Part shown: piece after piece, positions 25,953-39,500 of the stretch
How positions within the stretch are numbered: position 1 is the first letter of the stretch
How the letters are laid out: each line of letters begins with the position of its first letter
Origin: Paracentrotus lividus
Lineage: Eukaryota; Echinodermata; Echinoidea; Camarodonta; Echinidae
Length of the DNA: 64,000 nucleotides
NCBI GenBank assembly: GCA_940671915.1
Contig: CALNVZ010003433.1
Span: 49,019,331-49,083,330 of the forward strand
Direction: 5' to 3'
Notes under the pieces: model-generated
The model's database searches: none
The model's input: the letters and a program-made list of their open reading frames with translations, nothing else
Told to the model about the DNA's origin: nothing
Position numbers and translations under genes: made by a program

Positions 25953-26658
25953 TTAATACTATCACTACTAGTGCTACTAGTAGTAGTACTATAGCTACTA
26001 CTTATACTAATTACAAAATATTACTACTACAATTTATACTACTATGTATATTCTAGCTATTGTCATATTTAGCGATGTCTCTTTGAGTATGCTATCGTTT
26101 GCATTTTTCCAAATATCCTAATGTTCATCCCTGTTGACGATAATAAAGTTCTGTGTGATAGGCTCCTAAATGTTATCTTCATATAAACACATAATACCTT
26201 AGACGCCGATAATGAAATTTGTTTATAAATGGACTTAAATGAATTTCAAACTTAGTACATTATTTCTTTGCTACGCTTCCGCATTGATATCAAAATGTTA
26301 AACCATGACTCCTGGTGATTTATTATTAGAAGGCTTATTTTGATTATTTCCCCCTTAATATTATTATCGCATCGCCGCTATAATTGTTATTATTGTTGTT
26401 CTATTGTTTTCAGATTGATATAACCAGGGCTGATTCTGACCCTTTTGTCGTAACAATAGGGGTATATGTCAAAGGCTTGTACTATGGGGACACAGCGATT
26501 GACGATGTCCAAATATTGAATGGATTTTGTCGAGAAAGTAAGTTACACATAATGTATTAAGCTAAATCACTGGTTTTTATCCGTTACAGCAGAAGTAGCA
26601 GCACAATTTTTTAATTTCTTTTCATATTTAAGTATTTTGCTATTATGCTATGTATACT

Positions 26659-26723
<65 letters not shown>

Positions 26724-29700
26724 GGGAGAGAGAGAGACACACACTCACACATACGCACACACACAATTCAGAAGAAGACAGTTTGGTGTAATGCATTTTG
26801 AGTCCTAAGTAGTTTATTTTACCAAATTTTCGTCCCATACACGGGTCTTCCTCAGGGTATTGGACAAAGTGATAATAATATGAAATTATATATACATATT
26901 TGTATATAATATATTAAGTATCTTTTTATTTTAACTGTGTGATACTTTTATTTATTTTTTAATGCATTTTAGATGGCCCTGATGAAGATTGATCCATTCA
27001 AAAGCTTGGCAAAATAAAAAGAGGAAACAATTACAAGCTACGACCACATTAAATAAATGCTTTCTCTTTTCTATCGCCAATATATATGTTTTTATATATA
27101 ACAAAACAAAATATCTCTTATAAATATATCAAATTACTTTAATTGTAGGTAACTAGATATTTCGTGCGCAATCCCTCAATAAAAGCGGATTTGTTCTTAT
27201 TCGTTTTCTTTTCGATTTGTTGTTTGTTTTATTATCCTGACTATCCAATTTATCCTTTCATATATTTCAAACCAAACATGGAATTAATCAAAATCAATTA
27301 CTCCATTGTTAGTTGTCATCACTCCCGCGCCATCTTCAATTCCATCCCTGTCTGAATGTGACTTTGAAAACCCTGATCTCTGTGGATACTGGCAGCAGAA
27401 TGATACCGATGACCTTGATTGGCTTAGAAACAAGGGTCCAACCATTTCATCCAACACGGGACCTTCTACTGATCACACCTACGGAACAGATGCAGGTAGG
27501 CTGACATACAAACTAATTCACAGTTAAGAAATTGCCATCACAACACTTCCATTTTTGTAAACAAAAAATTAAAAAAACACCCAAATTTTTTTTTCCTCAT
27601 TCTAATCATAGACTCTTTGTCTTATATGAATTTCATGAAACCTGTACTTCATGTCCTCCCATAAAAAGAATAGCTGATCTACTGATATAATTGAATAAAA
27701 AAAGAGACAATTTATGTTCTAAAGTAATGGGGAACTTGTTTATGTGTGACATCACAGTCGGTTGCTTTACCAATGGGAGGATCTACATTGCACCATTACC
27801 AATTAATGCTCATAACTTTTTTTTTTTTTTTTCCCTGATATTTTTGTTTTTCAAGAGTTTCCAAAAGAGTTTCATTCTCCTTTTAAACAGGTAGTTTAAT
27901 AGGCATAAACTCACATTGCACCATAATTATCGTTATTTCCCTTGCAGGGTTTTACATGTATATTGAATCTTCGAACCCTGATCAAGGAGAAGGAGACACC
28001 GCCCAACTGTGGACCCATCCTTTTCCTGCGGAGGGAGGACACTGTATCGAGTTCTTCTATCACATGTGGGGGGACAGAATGGGGACATTAAATGTATACG
28101 CGCTTGCAATAGGAGATGATCTCAATGCGTCCATACCGATCTGGACGAGATCAGGTGACCAAGGAAATTACTGGAATATGGCGAGGACGGATGCGTCTGC
28201 CCTAGGGGACTTCCAGGTAATTAAGATTTATTTTATTTATTTATTTTTATTTTTTATTTTTTTTGTTTTTTGGTTATAAAGTGGAAATATTTATTTACAA
28301 GTCTAGTTTAGAGAACTTTTGAGAATGGGACTATACGCCAAAACTTTTTCGTTGTTGTTGTTGAATTGTTGGAATGATCTGCGACATATATTTCCACTAT
28401 CCTGGGCTATGTGATTGCTAGTACCGCTTAAACGAATTTTATTCGCCATTTAAAGTGTGCGAGACAACATTACACCTTTATTACATAACGTAATAATGTC
28501 CTGAAGAGATCTACTTTCAATTGAATTGGCAAATTTTCAAAAAAGCACTCGAACTGTATACACAGGACGGGATATTTATTGAAACGGATGATTTTGTAAA
28601 AACCAAAGTGAAATTTCTCGTCATGGTAACGTTACACTATCGAATCGCTTACAAAATAGAACGGAAAAGTGTGTGTCTTCAGGGACTGCTAACTCTTTCT
28701 TCATAGATCACAGCCATGTTATCAAAAGCTAGGTAATATTTCTCATGTCTGATTTTACTGGGAAGAAGAATATTCGTAAAGTGTATTTCAATTGAAAAAA
28801 AAATGTACTCTCGTGAGCCCTATCCAAAATTTTGAAACTTGAGTGTAACCGGTAATCACATGTTTTTTTATTCCCTATTTACACAGATCGACCTTTAAAA
28901 TGTAATATCTTTTTCGCCCATTATATAGATTGTATTTGAAGGAATTATAGGCCTGGAAACGTCGGATATGGCGATCGATGATGTGATCGTATCGGATAAC
29001 ACATGCCAAGAGCAAGGTATGTGCCATAAGAATGATATTGGAAATAACATTTCAAAAGGGGTACTTTACATTTATTGATTCAATTAATACAATCAAACTA
29101 TATTTCATCTCTCTCATCCACACATAATAATAAAATTAAGGATAGCCCTTTCTACAATATTTTGTACCATACTTTGCAGTATTTCTCATAAAAAAAGAGG
29201 AAATTGTTCTTGGTAGAAAGCAGATCCAATACATTGATTAATCCATTCCAGTCACCTCTGGACGTTTGTTGTTGTAACAAACAGGGTCAAGAAAGATTAT
29301 GCACTGTCTCCTAAACTGTTCTCTATCTTCTTGTTTGCAATGCGTATATCTCCTGCTCCAAATTTCACGAGAATTTTGCTTATAATATATATGTATTCAT
29401 TTTATGGCATTAAATATTAAATGCGGCATTGATTGGATCTATCCATTTTCTTTTCATAATGCATGTATTAATTGGTTTGATGACAGGTGACTGTAACTTT
29501 GAAAGTGATATGTGTACATGGATTAATGAAGACGATACAGATGACTTTGATTGGGTTAGGCAGCAAGGCGATACTACTCTTGGACCAACCCGAGATCATA
29601 CTCTCGGCGATGCAGCAGGTAAAAATAGAAATGAAGGACAGGACGACGAGGGAAAGACTTGCAGGAAGAAAATAGAGATATTAAAACAGAAAGGGAGAAC

Positions 29701-32700
29701 AAAGAAATAAAGAGAGGGAAAGAGAAAGAGAAGGGGGCGAGGGTGGGAATGAATACGATCCAGTGGCGAGAATAGCCTCTGGTCGATGCCCCTGGAGCAT
29801 TTATAGTCTGGATTCGATATTGAGTTGAAATACTGGCGAAGAGGGAAGCTTTCCTCTCGATACAGCTGAAAAATTGGCAAAACCCTTCACGATATCAACG
29901 ACGATCAGCCACAAGCTAGGCACCGAAAAGAGACTAGGACGAATTCTCGCAGCGACGCATATTATCACACCAACACATTATACCCACCTTTGACGTCACC
30001 ATCCGATAGTGGGATTCAAACCTCGGTTCGATCCGTATGAGTTCGCAGGCTGATGTGCTTTGTCAATATTGTAATTGATTCAAACGATTTACGTCAATTT
30101 CTATCAGCCTACAAACTGTTACGGATCGAACCGAGGTTCTAATCCCAGTCGCATCTTCCAGATGGTGACGTCAAACGTTAGTCCCAGACGTAAATATTGC
30201 GTTGATAGGATATTATGAGTCGCTACGATATTACCTGTTGTAACAGGGATAGCTATGATAGGGAAATGAGGTGGGAATCATTGCGGTACGTGCATTTGGT
30301 GAAATGGAAGTTAAAGCGGTCTGCTTACTTTCATGTTAATGATAATGATAATAATTAACTCCTGCATAGCATATCAAGTTCTTACATTGTGCTTCTAAAG
30401 AGTTTTCGATATCATTATCTCGGCTGTATGGCTCCAACAGATTGATAAAGCTGGACATATGGAGGACTAGTGGTTTCTGGAGGAGATCGGAGAGAGAAAT
30501 GAGAGAGGGAGGCATGGGCAGATATAAAGACAAACTTTACGTATAATCCGTTCTTGACCTTCTTCTAACCTTCACCAGGTCACTATATCTTCATGAACGT
30601 TGCTGGTCAAAGTCAAGGTAAGATCACCCGACTAACTTCAGGACGTTACCTGATGAAAACTGGGACACGACGCTGCATCACATTCTGGTACTACCTTGAA
30701 GGGGTTGGTGCGGGGTCGCTTCAGGTCACTCAGGTGACTGCTGAAGATGGTGATATTGACCGTTGGCTCATTGGTAGCACTCAAGGGTCAGAGTGGAACT
30801 ATGGTCAAGTTGCTGTCTCGCAGGACAGGGACTATTGGGTAAGTTGGCAAGAAAGATTATTTGTTTTTAAAAGTAAAGGTAGTTTATCAGCAGCCAGTTA
30901 AAAACAATATCAAAAGACACAAATGAAGGTGGACGCAGACAAGGACGATAAATGACAAGCTATGCTGAAAATGTAAATACAATACCCGAGCTACTATCGA
31001 CGTTAACTGGCAGTATAGCACGGATAAAAAAAGTTTGCTATACGGCTCTCAAGTCCACCCCCTACCGACGATTCCAAAAGAGTCAAGGGACTGATTGATT
31101 GAGTGAGTGAGTGTGTGCATACCGCTTATAATTATCAAATTCCAGTAGCGGATCCATGCGTGGGCGCAGGGGACGAGCGCCCTATATAATTTGAAAACCA
31201 CTCAATGACTATACATGTTAGAAATATTGATACTGAAAACAAGTCTGGCTATTTCAGGATGGTAGGTACCCATAGTGCACGGTTATCAAAAGAAAACATC
31301 TTCAGATTGAACATATTCAAGCATCTGGATCATAGTCTGATAGTTGTCGTGAGTAAAAAAAACTCTTCCTGAGGCTCGATCTCTACATCAACACTAAAAT
31401 ATACCAGCTGTAAAAAGGAAGCAACTGGAACTATTAATTCTAGAAATAAGTATTTACAAGTTTTAATTTTAGTGTTTTTGTATTTTAATATGCGTTCTGG
31501 TTTGTTTCTTTTATGTATTCTGTTTCAGGTGATATTTCAAGGAGAAGTTGGCACCTCGTCTACAGGAAGTCTCGCAGTAGATGACATTGCAATCAAAGAC
31601 AATGGATGCCCAGGTTTGTGAAAGAAAAGAAATGGGGGGTCGCATTAATAATGTGATTAGTTTTGCATTATGAAGGTAATTTATAATCAATATAGTAATA
31701 TGTATTGTTGTTGAAAATTTGATATATGGACCTCCATTTACTTATGGTTGCATATTTCATCAACATAAATGATTATGCAAAATTTAGCACATTCTGCTCT
31801 TTTCGTTCCCCCTTTTTTTTATCACTTACATAGGCAATAATACCCGAGCTTTTAAATAGAATTGTCAAAATAAAGACATTACATTCATTAAAAATACATA
31901 ATCAAAGCGTAATTGTATGACCGCTTTTTAGCAAGCAAGAACTATCGTTTTATGGTTAAAATTACTTTTCGTGGTATTCTTTTATCTTTGACTTACGACA
32001 AAGTAATACCATATGGTGCCGAGGTGGGTCCTCCTCTACCCTCTACCCAGGCTCCACCCAGCACCGTACCACCAGTAGTGATCCCTCCTGGTCCTGTGAA
32101 TTGTGATTTCGAGGCTGGTCTGTGTAGTTACACCCATGATAGTGCAGGAGACTTTGAGTGGACCAGGAGAAGGGGGTATACTGACACCCCTGATACAGGA
32201 CCAGATACTGACCACACACACCAAGGAGCAATCGGTAGGTTGTATTTGTTCAATGGGTAAATATGGTTTCAATGCTTGGTTGTGATCACGAATATGGCTG
32301 GAAGGATCAAACTGAGAATCGACCCCAGCCTGATTGAACCATATTCTAGTACAAACCTGATCTAGCCCGATCAAAACAAAATCTATAACTTTGTTTGAGA
32401 TGGAAGAATTTAAAATTCAAACAAATTGCTATTTTTATGCATGTAACCTAACTCTAAATGATCTACCTTTCCAATAAATTCACAATCTTTTTCGGTTTGC
32501 TCAAAAGTGAAGGACGTTAGTCTCCTGAGTCACAAAACACAAACTAAAAAAAAAGTAGTTGATTATTTTAATCTTATGTTTTATCGTATATGTATTTACA
32601 CAATCAAAATTGAAACAAGAAAGCGCTTTTGTCTATAAACTAAACGTAAATTATTGACTGTTTGTTTGTTGATATAATCGCAATTATACTGACATTGGAT

Positions 32701-35700
32701 ATCACCTAACGTATTAACTTCGAGCTCATATCCATCCTTGTTTGTTGTTCCTTAGACAAGAGGTGCATGGTTAAACTTTGGTTGATACGGTTAAAAACGG
32801 TTATAAAGGTGTCACACTGTTCCGAAATTGAGCAAAGACAGACACTCGATACATGTTATATATTTATTTTATTTTTATTCGGCTCTCATGGTAAAAACAT
32901 CGTGCCATTTGTGATTGTATCTGATGCAATTGTGTAACAGCCGTTGGAGTTGTTCAGGCTGTGCAGAAAATTGTAAGCGTTGGCTAAATCTTTAGTATGC
33001 CAAAAAAAAATTTCCGACAAACCTTGCGAAGGTTCAATTTTACGGTGAATTCGTGTGTCCATTCTGCTCTTCGTAACATAGCGTGATGTCATTTGTCAAA
33101 TCATGCCATCTTTTTGTTTAGTTCGTGTAAGCATCCATGGAATCAGGCATTTTCGAAACTCAAATTTCCATTTTCGTATGGTCATCAATTTCAGGACAGT
33201 GTGACAGCAGCTGTATCAGGTGACTAAATAATTTGTGAAGCTTACTATTTAGAAATGGTATTTACTTTGAAAATGAGAGAGAATTTCAATGAATCGTAAA
33301 TGAACAAAGAATATTTAAAAAATTTATAGTATTGTATTGATTTAGTGGTTTGTGATGTTTTTTTTTTTTTTTTTTTTCTAAGTGAATGCTGGTTGGTACA
33401 TGTACACTGAGGGAGATTTCCGTTCAGATGGAGACACAGCTCGACTCATCAGCGGCGAGTTCACACCTGCCACCACATCATGTCTTACATTCTGGTATCA
33501 TATGCATGGTGGTGAGATAGGGACACTTAATGTGAACACGACTGTAGGAGGGTTGATGTGGACAAGGACGGGAACGCAAGGGAACAAATGGCAACCGTTC
33601 AAGATGAATGTAGACTCCAGCTTGACGCCCGTGAACGTAAGCCTAATAACATGTATAAACAAAATAATATAGGAAATCTATGCCTACTTACAGCACTCCA
33701 AAATTGTAGAATTCTATGAAAGAAACAAGTTACAATTGTAGTTAAACTATATGAGATAAATACTTCAGTCATTTGTCAGTGAAACCTACAATTGTATCTG
33801 CTTGTAAATGTTTGTATAAAGCGATATATACATCAAATTTATTTATTTATGTATACTAGGTTTGTATTATCCTCGGACCTATCTTGGTTTTGCCTTATCT
33901 GAGATAGATGAATCATGATGTAAATAAAATGGGGGTGACATAATATTCAGTTTCTTTCATACAGCGTATATACATTATATACAGTATATCCTTTCTTTAT
34001 CCTTTTAGGTTATCTTTGAAGGGATAATGACAGGTGGTGTTACTTGTGATATGGCTATCGATGATATACAACTTGATAACAACGCATGTACTGCTGGTAA
34101 GTTGAACCTCTTTTAGATGCCACTTCTTCTGTTCCTCTACTCTTTGTCCTCATTTTTCCATCAGTTTCATCCTCCAATCTTTTTTTTTCCATACACAAGA
34201 GTCATTTCACTTGGTCTTCTACTCGCGCCAATCTTTACATTTTCCATTTTGTGTGCAATGTCGAGAAAGCTATATCATGGGTTCAGGTCTACTGGCAAAA
34301 GTGTAACTGCAGTTTTATCAGTGTACAGCAGCGTCATTACAGATAGGTTGCACGTATGCATAAGTTCCTGGGGGATTACTTTAGACTTGTCTAAAATGAA
34401 CTTTGATATTTCATATCTTGATACTTCTGAATGAATTTTTTTTTTTTTTAATGGTAAAAAAAAAGTAAATAAAAATACAATTTAATTGTAGGAGCTAATT
34501 TTCGCGAAAATTTGATGAAAATATTTTAATATCTAAGTAAGATAGCAATCGCACAGCCAGGATATCATGAGAGGGAAGCAAAAATGATTTCAGATTGTTG
34601 TACATCCAAACATATTCCAGGACACGACGGCCGATCATAAATATAGGCCTACACTTCTTTCCCCCTCTTTTTTGTTAAGGTCACGTCAGTCTCAGGGCCC
34701 GGGGGGGGGGGGCGGGGGCGGGGGGTGAGTGTGAAAGTTTTCTGTCTCTGCCGTCCTCGTATTCATTCGTATTCATTCAAGATACACGAATAAATCCTTT
34801 CACTGGGACCTGTTATCCATTAACACTTTGAGGGGATCTGCCGTTAAGCCGTTATAAGCCGTTGATGCTTATATTTCATTTCCCTGAAGAAAAAAAAATG
34901 AAATATTTTCTACATTACGACAGATAATGAGCAGAATGTATATAAATTGTTTTTTTTTTTAACGAAAGATTTTATTCATTCATTCTAAAGCATTTACACA
35001 TAACATGTTGTGATATTTAAATGAATACACAATAACAAAATGAATATCCAAATTATTACATCATTTGTACAAGTCTCCATCTATTCAGCCAAACTACAAA
35101 TTTATCATGTTTAGTGTAAAGAACCCGTTCAGCCTCTTTAAGAAATAACAGCATGTTCTTAAAAAAAAAGAGTTTTAAGACCGCTGTTGCTGTTTATTTT
35201 TGGTAGTGAATATAAAATATTTAGCATATAATGTAACAAAATTCAAGCTAGACTGTCTACCATCTGGAAACCCAAAAAGAAATGTATTTCTATTAAAAGT
35301 CACTTCATTGTTAAGAACAGTATTTTGCAAATCTTGAATTAATTGATGCGTAACGTCACATTCCCAAAACAAATGTGAAATAGTTCCAACAGAGAATGAG
35401 CAAAACGTACATAAATCGGATTCAGATATACCAATGGCATGAAAATATTTGTTGACCCCAAGTATTCGATGCAAAATTCTAACCTGAAAATAACTTAGCT
35501 TTGTAGAAAGACAGCATTTCAAAAGAATAATAAGTATAATTTTTTTTCCAGTCTTGAACAGGTTCAGTTAAAACTGTATTTTAGAATTAGAATCTTATTT
35601 TCAAACACCATGAATATATTTTTATACCCCCATACATGTATAAGGAATTATTTGCCAAAAGAAAGAAGAAGAAAAGAACTTTAAAATTATGTCTTTAATA

Positions 35701-36463
35701 TTTCATGAAATATTTGCTTTCACCAAGAAAAACAGACTACTAATAATTATAGTTCAAGACTATATTGAGCAGGAGGGCACACACCGTCTAATGACGCTCA
35801 TGGCGCGAGCTCAGCAACTATTCTCTTTGATGGCAGTATATACTAATAAAAATTGGCATCAAATCCCAAAGCATCACACATTGACATTGTCAGCTCCAGC
35901 AGATGATACCATTTGATATTCTCTTCCTTCCATCATGTTGTCCATTTTACATTCTAACTGCAATTAATTTGCTTTTCTTGTTTGTTATTGAATGTTTTTT
36001 TTAAATTCGCAGAAGACTTTTGTGATTTTGAAAATGGGCTGGCAGCATGCGGGTATCTGCAAGAAGATGTGAATGATTGGTTTGACTGGTCAGTTGGATT
36101 TGGTGAGACACCAACTCGTCTAACTGGACCATACATTGACCATACAACAGGCACTATGGACGGTAGGCAGTACATCAGTGGAGAAATTGCGGATGCGCAA
36201 CGATAGAATTAATGGCATTTTACAATCATTATATTTAAGGCAGATGTAGATAAGAAATATCTAAAGAAAAACAGTATTTTTTATCATTAACTGTATCAAA
36301 TTAATGTGATTTATCAACTAAAATAATCTACGGTTAAATCAATGTATTGATATTTGTAGGTATCTTTATTATGATGATGATGATTATTATTTTTATCATA
36401 TATATATTATATATTATTATATATTATATTATTATCATTATCATGATTAGTAGAAGTACAGTA

Positions 36464-36499
<36 letters not shown>

Positions 36500-36514
36500 A
36501 TAGTAGTAGTAGTT

Positions 36515-36577
<63 letters not shown>

Positions 36578-39500
36578 TTATTATAAATATAATTATCATT
36601 TTTTTTGTAATCATCAGATCCTTTTGCAATCTACATAGTTCATTAAGAATAAAACCCCTTCATATATTTTCAAACAGGCTATTATGCGTACATTGAGGCA
36701 GACAACAAACCTACTTCGTCTCATGCGTGGCTTAAGACTCATTTATATCCTGGTGCAGGCGTACATTGTGTCAAGTTTTACTACTATATGTATGGCGCTG
36801 ACATAGGCGACTTAACCATGTTCTATTTGGTAAGTATTGTGATGATGACAATAATGGTGATGATGATATAATGATATAAGGCGCACAGTCATTGTGATCA
36901 TGAAGAGAGTGATTGTGATAGAAGTGATGGTTACAATGGTGGGCTGTTCGAGAATGTGATGGTGGTCCTAAAGGCCAGTGAGCTACCTATAATTTTACTT
37001 ACCCCGTTTTCCCTAACAGGAGGGCTTTTTTGAGGGGGTATGAGGGTCGAATCCCCCGCTGAGGGTCCAGCTGACATTGATTTCTTCGACCCTCGATAGC
37101 TCTGAAGGCCGATACAAAAATGTACATTTCTTTGAATAAAAAAGTGTTTGCAATAAAATGACAACGGAGGGTAGTTTTAATCTTAAAACTTCAAAACGCA
37201 GAATGATGTAAAATCTATGACAAAAGAAAATGGAAATGTTGGTATGTTCCTTATCCCCCCGCCCCTCCGTTTTTCCTCTCCCATCTCACAATACTTTAGT
37301 TATCACTCGACCTCCCCTTCCCTTTCTTTTGTTTTACCGGTAATAGAAAAACGGACAGTCTTCCTTCAACCTCTTTTACATGACCGGTGACCAGGGTAAG
37401 CAGTGGAATGTAGCACGTGTTCCTATCGATATTTCAGATGATTTCCAGCTTGTCTTCCGGGCGAGTGTCACGAATGGAAACCTTGGTGATATTGCTCTGG
37501 ATGATATCTTGCTATCCAGAGAGGCGTGTCCTCCTCTAGGTAAAACTCCTTGTCAAGTCCTGTGGGTTATTGCCTAATGGCTAAAATCAATCCAAACTGG
37601 GATAAAACCAATTTTAGGATCAATAGCAATAATATAGTTCCCTTTGTGCGTAATTGGGATTGATTTTAAATGTTACTAAATGACCACCCCCCCCCCTGCT
37701 CCCTAGTTGCATCAACTGCCTCAGTCCTTTGAATAACATTTTAATATTGAAATTCAATTCGATAATTCAAAGTCTTCGATGATGATGTTCGTGTTAATGT
37801 ATACTGCAGTTACATTTCTTTTGAATTTTGGAGTACGTTCCACGAGCGCCCCAGCTGGCGGAAATCAGTGATCGACGAAGATTATGAAACTGATATGAAT
37901 TTTAAAGAAAGTTTCGATTAGGCCTACTCCATTTTGTGGAAATATGTATACAATAAAATAATTATTCTATTTGACTTTGGGGTCTACTATAAAATAGTTG
38001 TACTCGGCATGCTCGGAGAAGCTCATCAATTTATCCTAACAGCTTATATAGACAGATCCAGGGGCCAATGTTAGATAACATGCTTAAAGTTCATAACGTA
38101 AGCCCAACTATTAATGTTGAACAGATCAACATTTCCCTTGCTAGAAAAATAACTAATCACTCATCTTGTGTCATGTAATATACGAGTGAGATGTATATAT
38201 TAGTAAACTGTACGGATTACATTTTTTTCTTCAATTGGTATGAATTCAGGCAATATTGATTTCGAGGACGGCTTCGAATCCTGGACGAATGACCTTTCAG
38301 ATGACTTTGATTTGATCCTTGGTCAGGGTGACACCCTTAGTCCGTCCACAGGACCAAGTAAGGATCATACACTTGACACTTCAGAAGGTATGCACAGTTA
38401 TTATACTCCTCTTATTTTCGACCTTTGCATTATTCTGAGATCTCAGTATTGTCCTCATGCATGTCCTCATGATCAAAGTATGTTTTGACCAGTCAGCTCT
38501 TGTGATGGTTTCCAGCAGGTTCCTTCCTTCATTCAATCTGTTTAATATAACATTATTGGTGTTTTATATACTTCTCCAGGTAATTATTTCTCTTCATCTC
38601 TATAACAACATTTCTAGACCCGCAAGCATTCCTTCTCTTCGTTTCACGATAGTCCATACATAGCTACATTCCAAAATGATTGGAAAATCTGTTCCTTGAT
38701 GGTATAAACTATAGAAAAAAACATCCATTCGAATATCCAATATCTCGGATATGAAACTCGTATCATGTTGAAGCTGTAATTTGCATTGAAGATGCAAACA
38801 GTTTCTTTTTATTTGTGAATGAAAGCAAGTTGCAATCATATTCTTATTTTAATCGTTAAATCTGAACATAGATATATTCAATAGTGTCAGCATACATGTT
38901 AGATATAATTTACATGGTGTATATTTAGGTACAACTCTGGTTAATACATATTCTTTATTCCAGGTAGCTATGTCTATGTGGAATCATCAAATACATTTGA
39001 CGGGCACATTGGTCGCTTTAGAAGTCCTCTTCTTCCCCCTACTGCCCTCTCAGGACGATGCATGAGGTTCTGGTATCATATGAATGGTATTCATGTTGGT
39101 GTATTAAGAGTCTTGTTACAGGCAGTTGATGGCAGCATGAATGCGACATTGTGGGACTATGGAGCTAATATTGGTGATGTGTGGAATGACGGCCAAGTGC
39201 CCATCAGCAGCAGCAGTTCTAGTTACTGGGTAACAAATTAGTGATATTGCATTGTCTATTTTAACTCGGATAATGTAACCCGTATTGTATACGATTCGTC
39301 TCAGAAACAAAATACCCGTAAGGCAAGTAACCAGTTCATGAAAAATTGAATGCGTTATTTCAAACTAGTATAGTAAGGTTGCTCTTCTTTCTTTTGACAA
39401 CCAAATACAAAAGAATAATTTGACATTTAGTATGGTCCATAAATTTATGATTTTTGTTATGATTTGAATAATACAATTTTAACAAACAGAAGGTGAAAAT

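Noticed and set aside
25665..25994. Long Leu frame and opposing Val frame
   Set aside because: Microsatellite translation, no start context or conservation.
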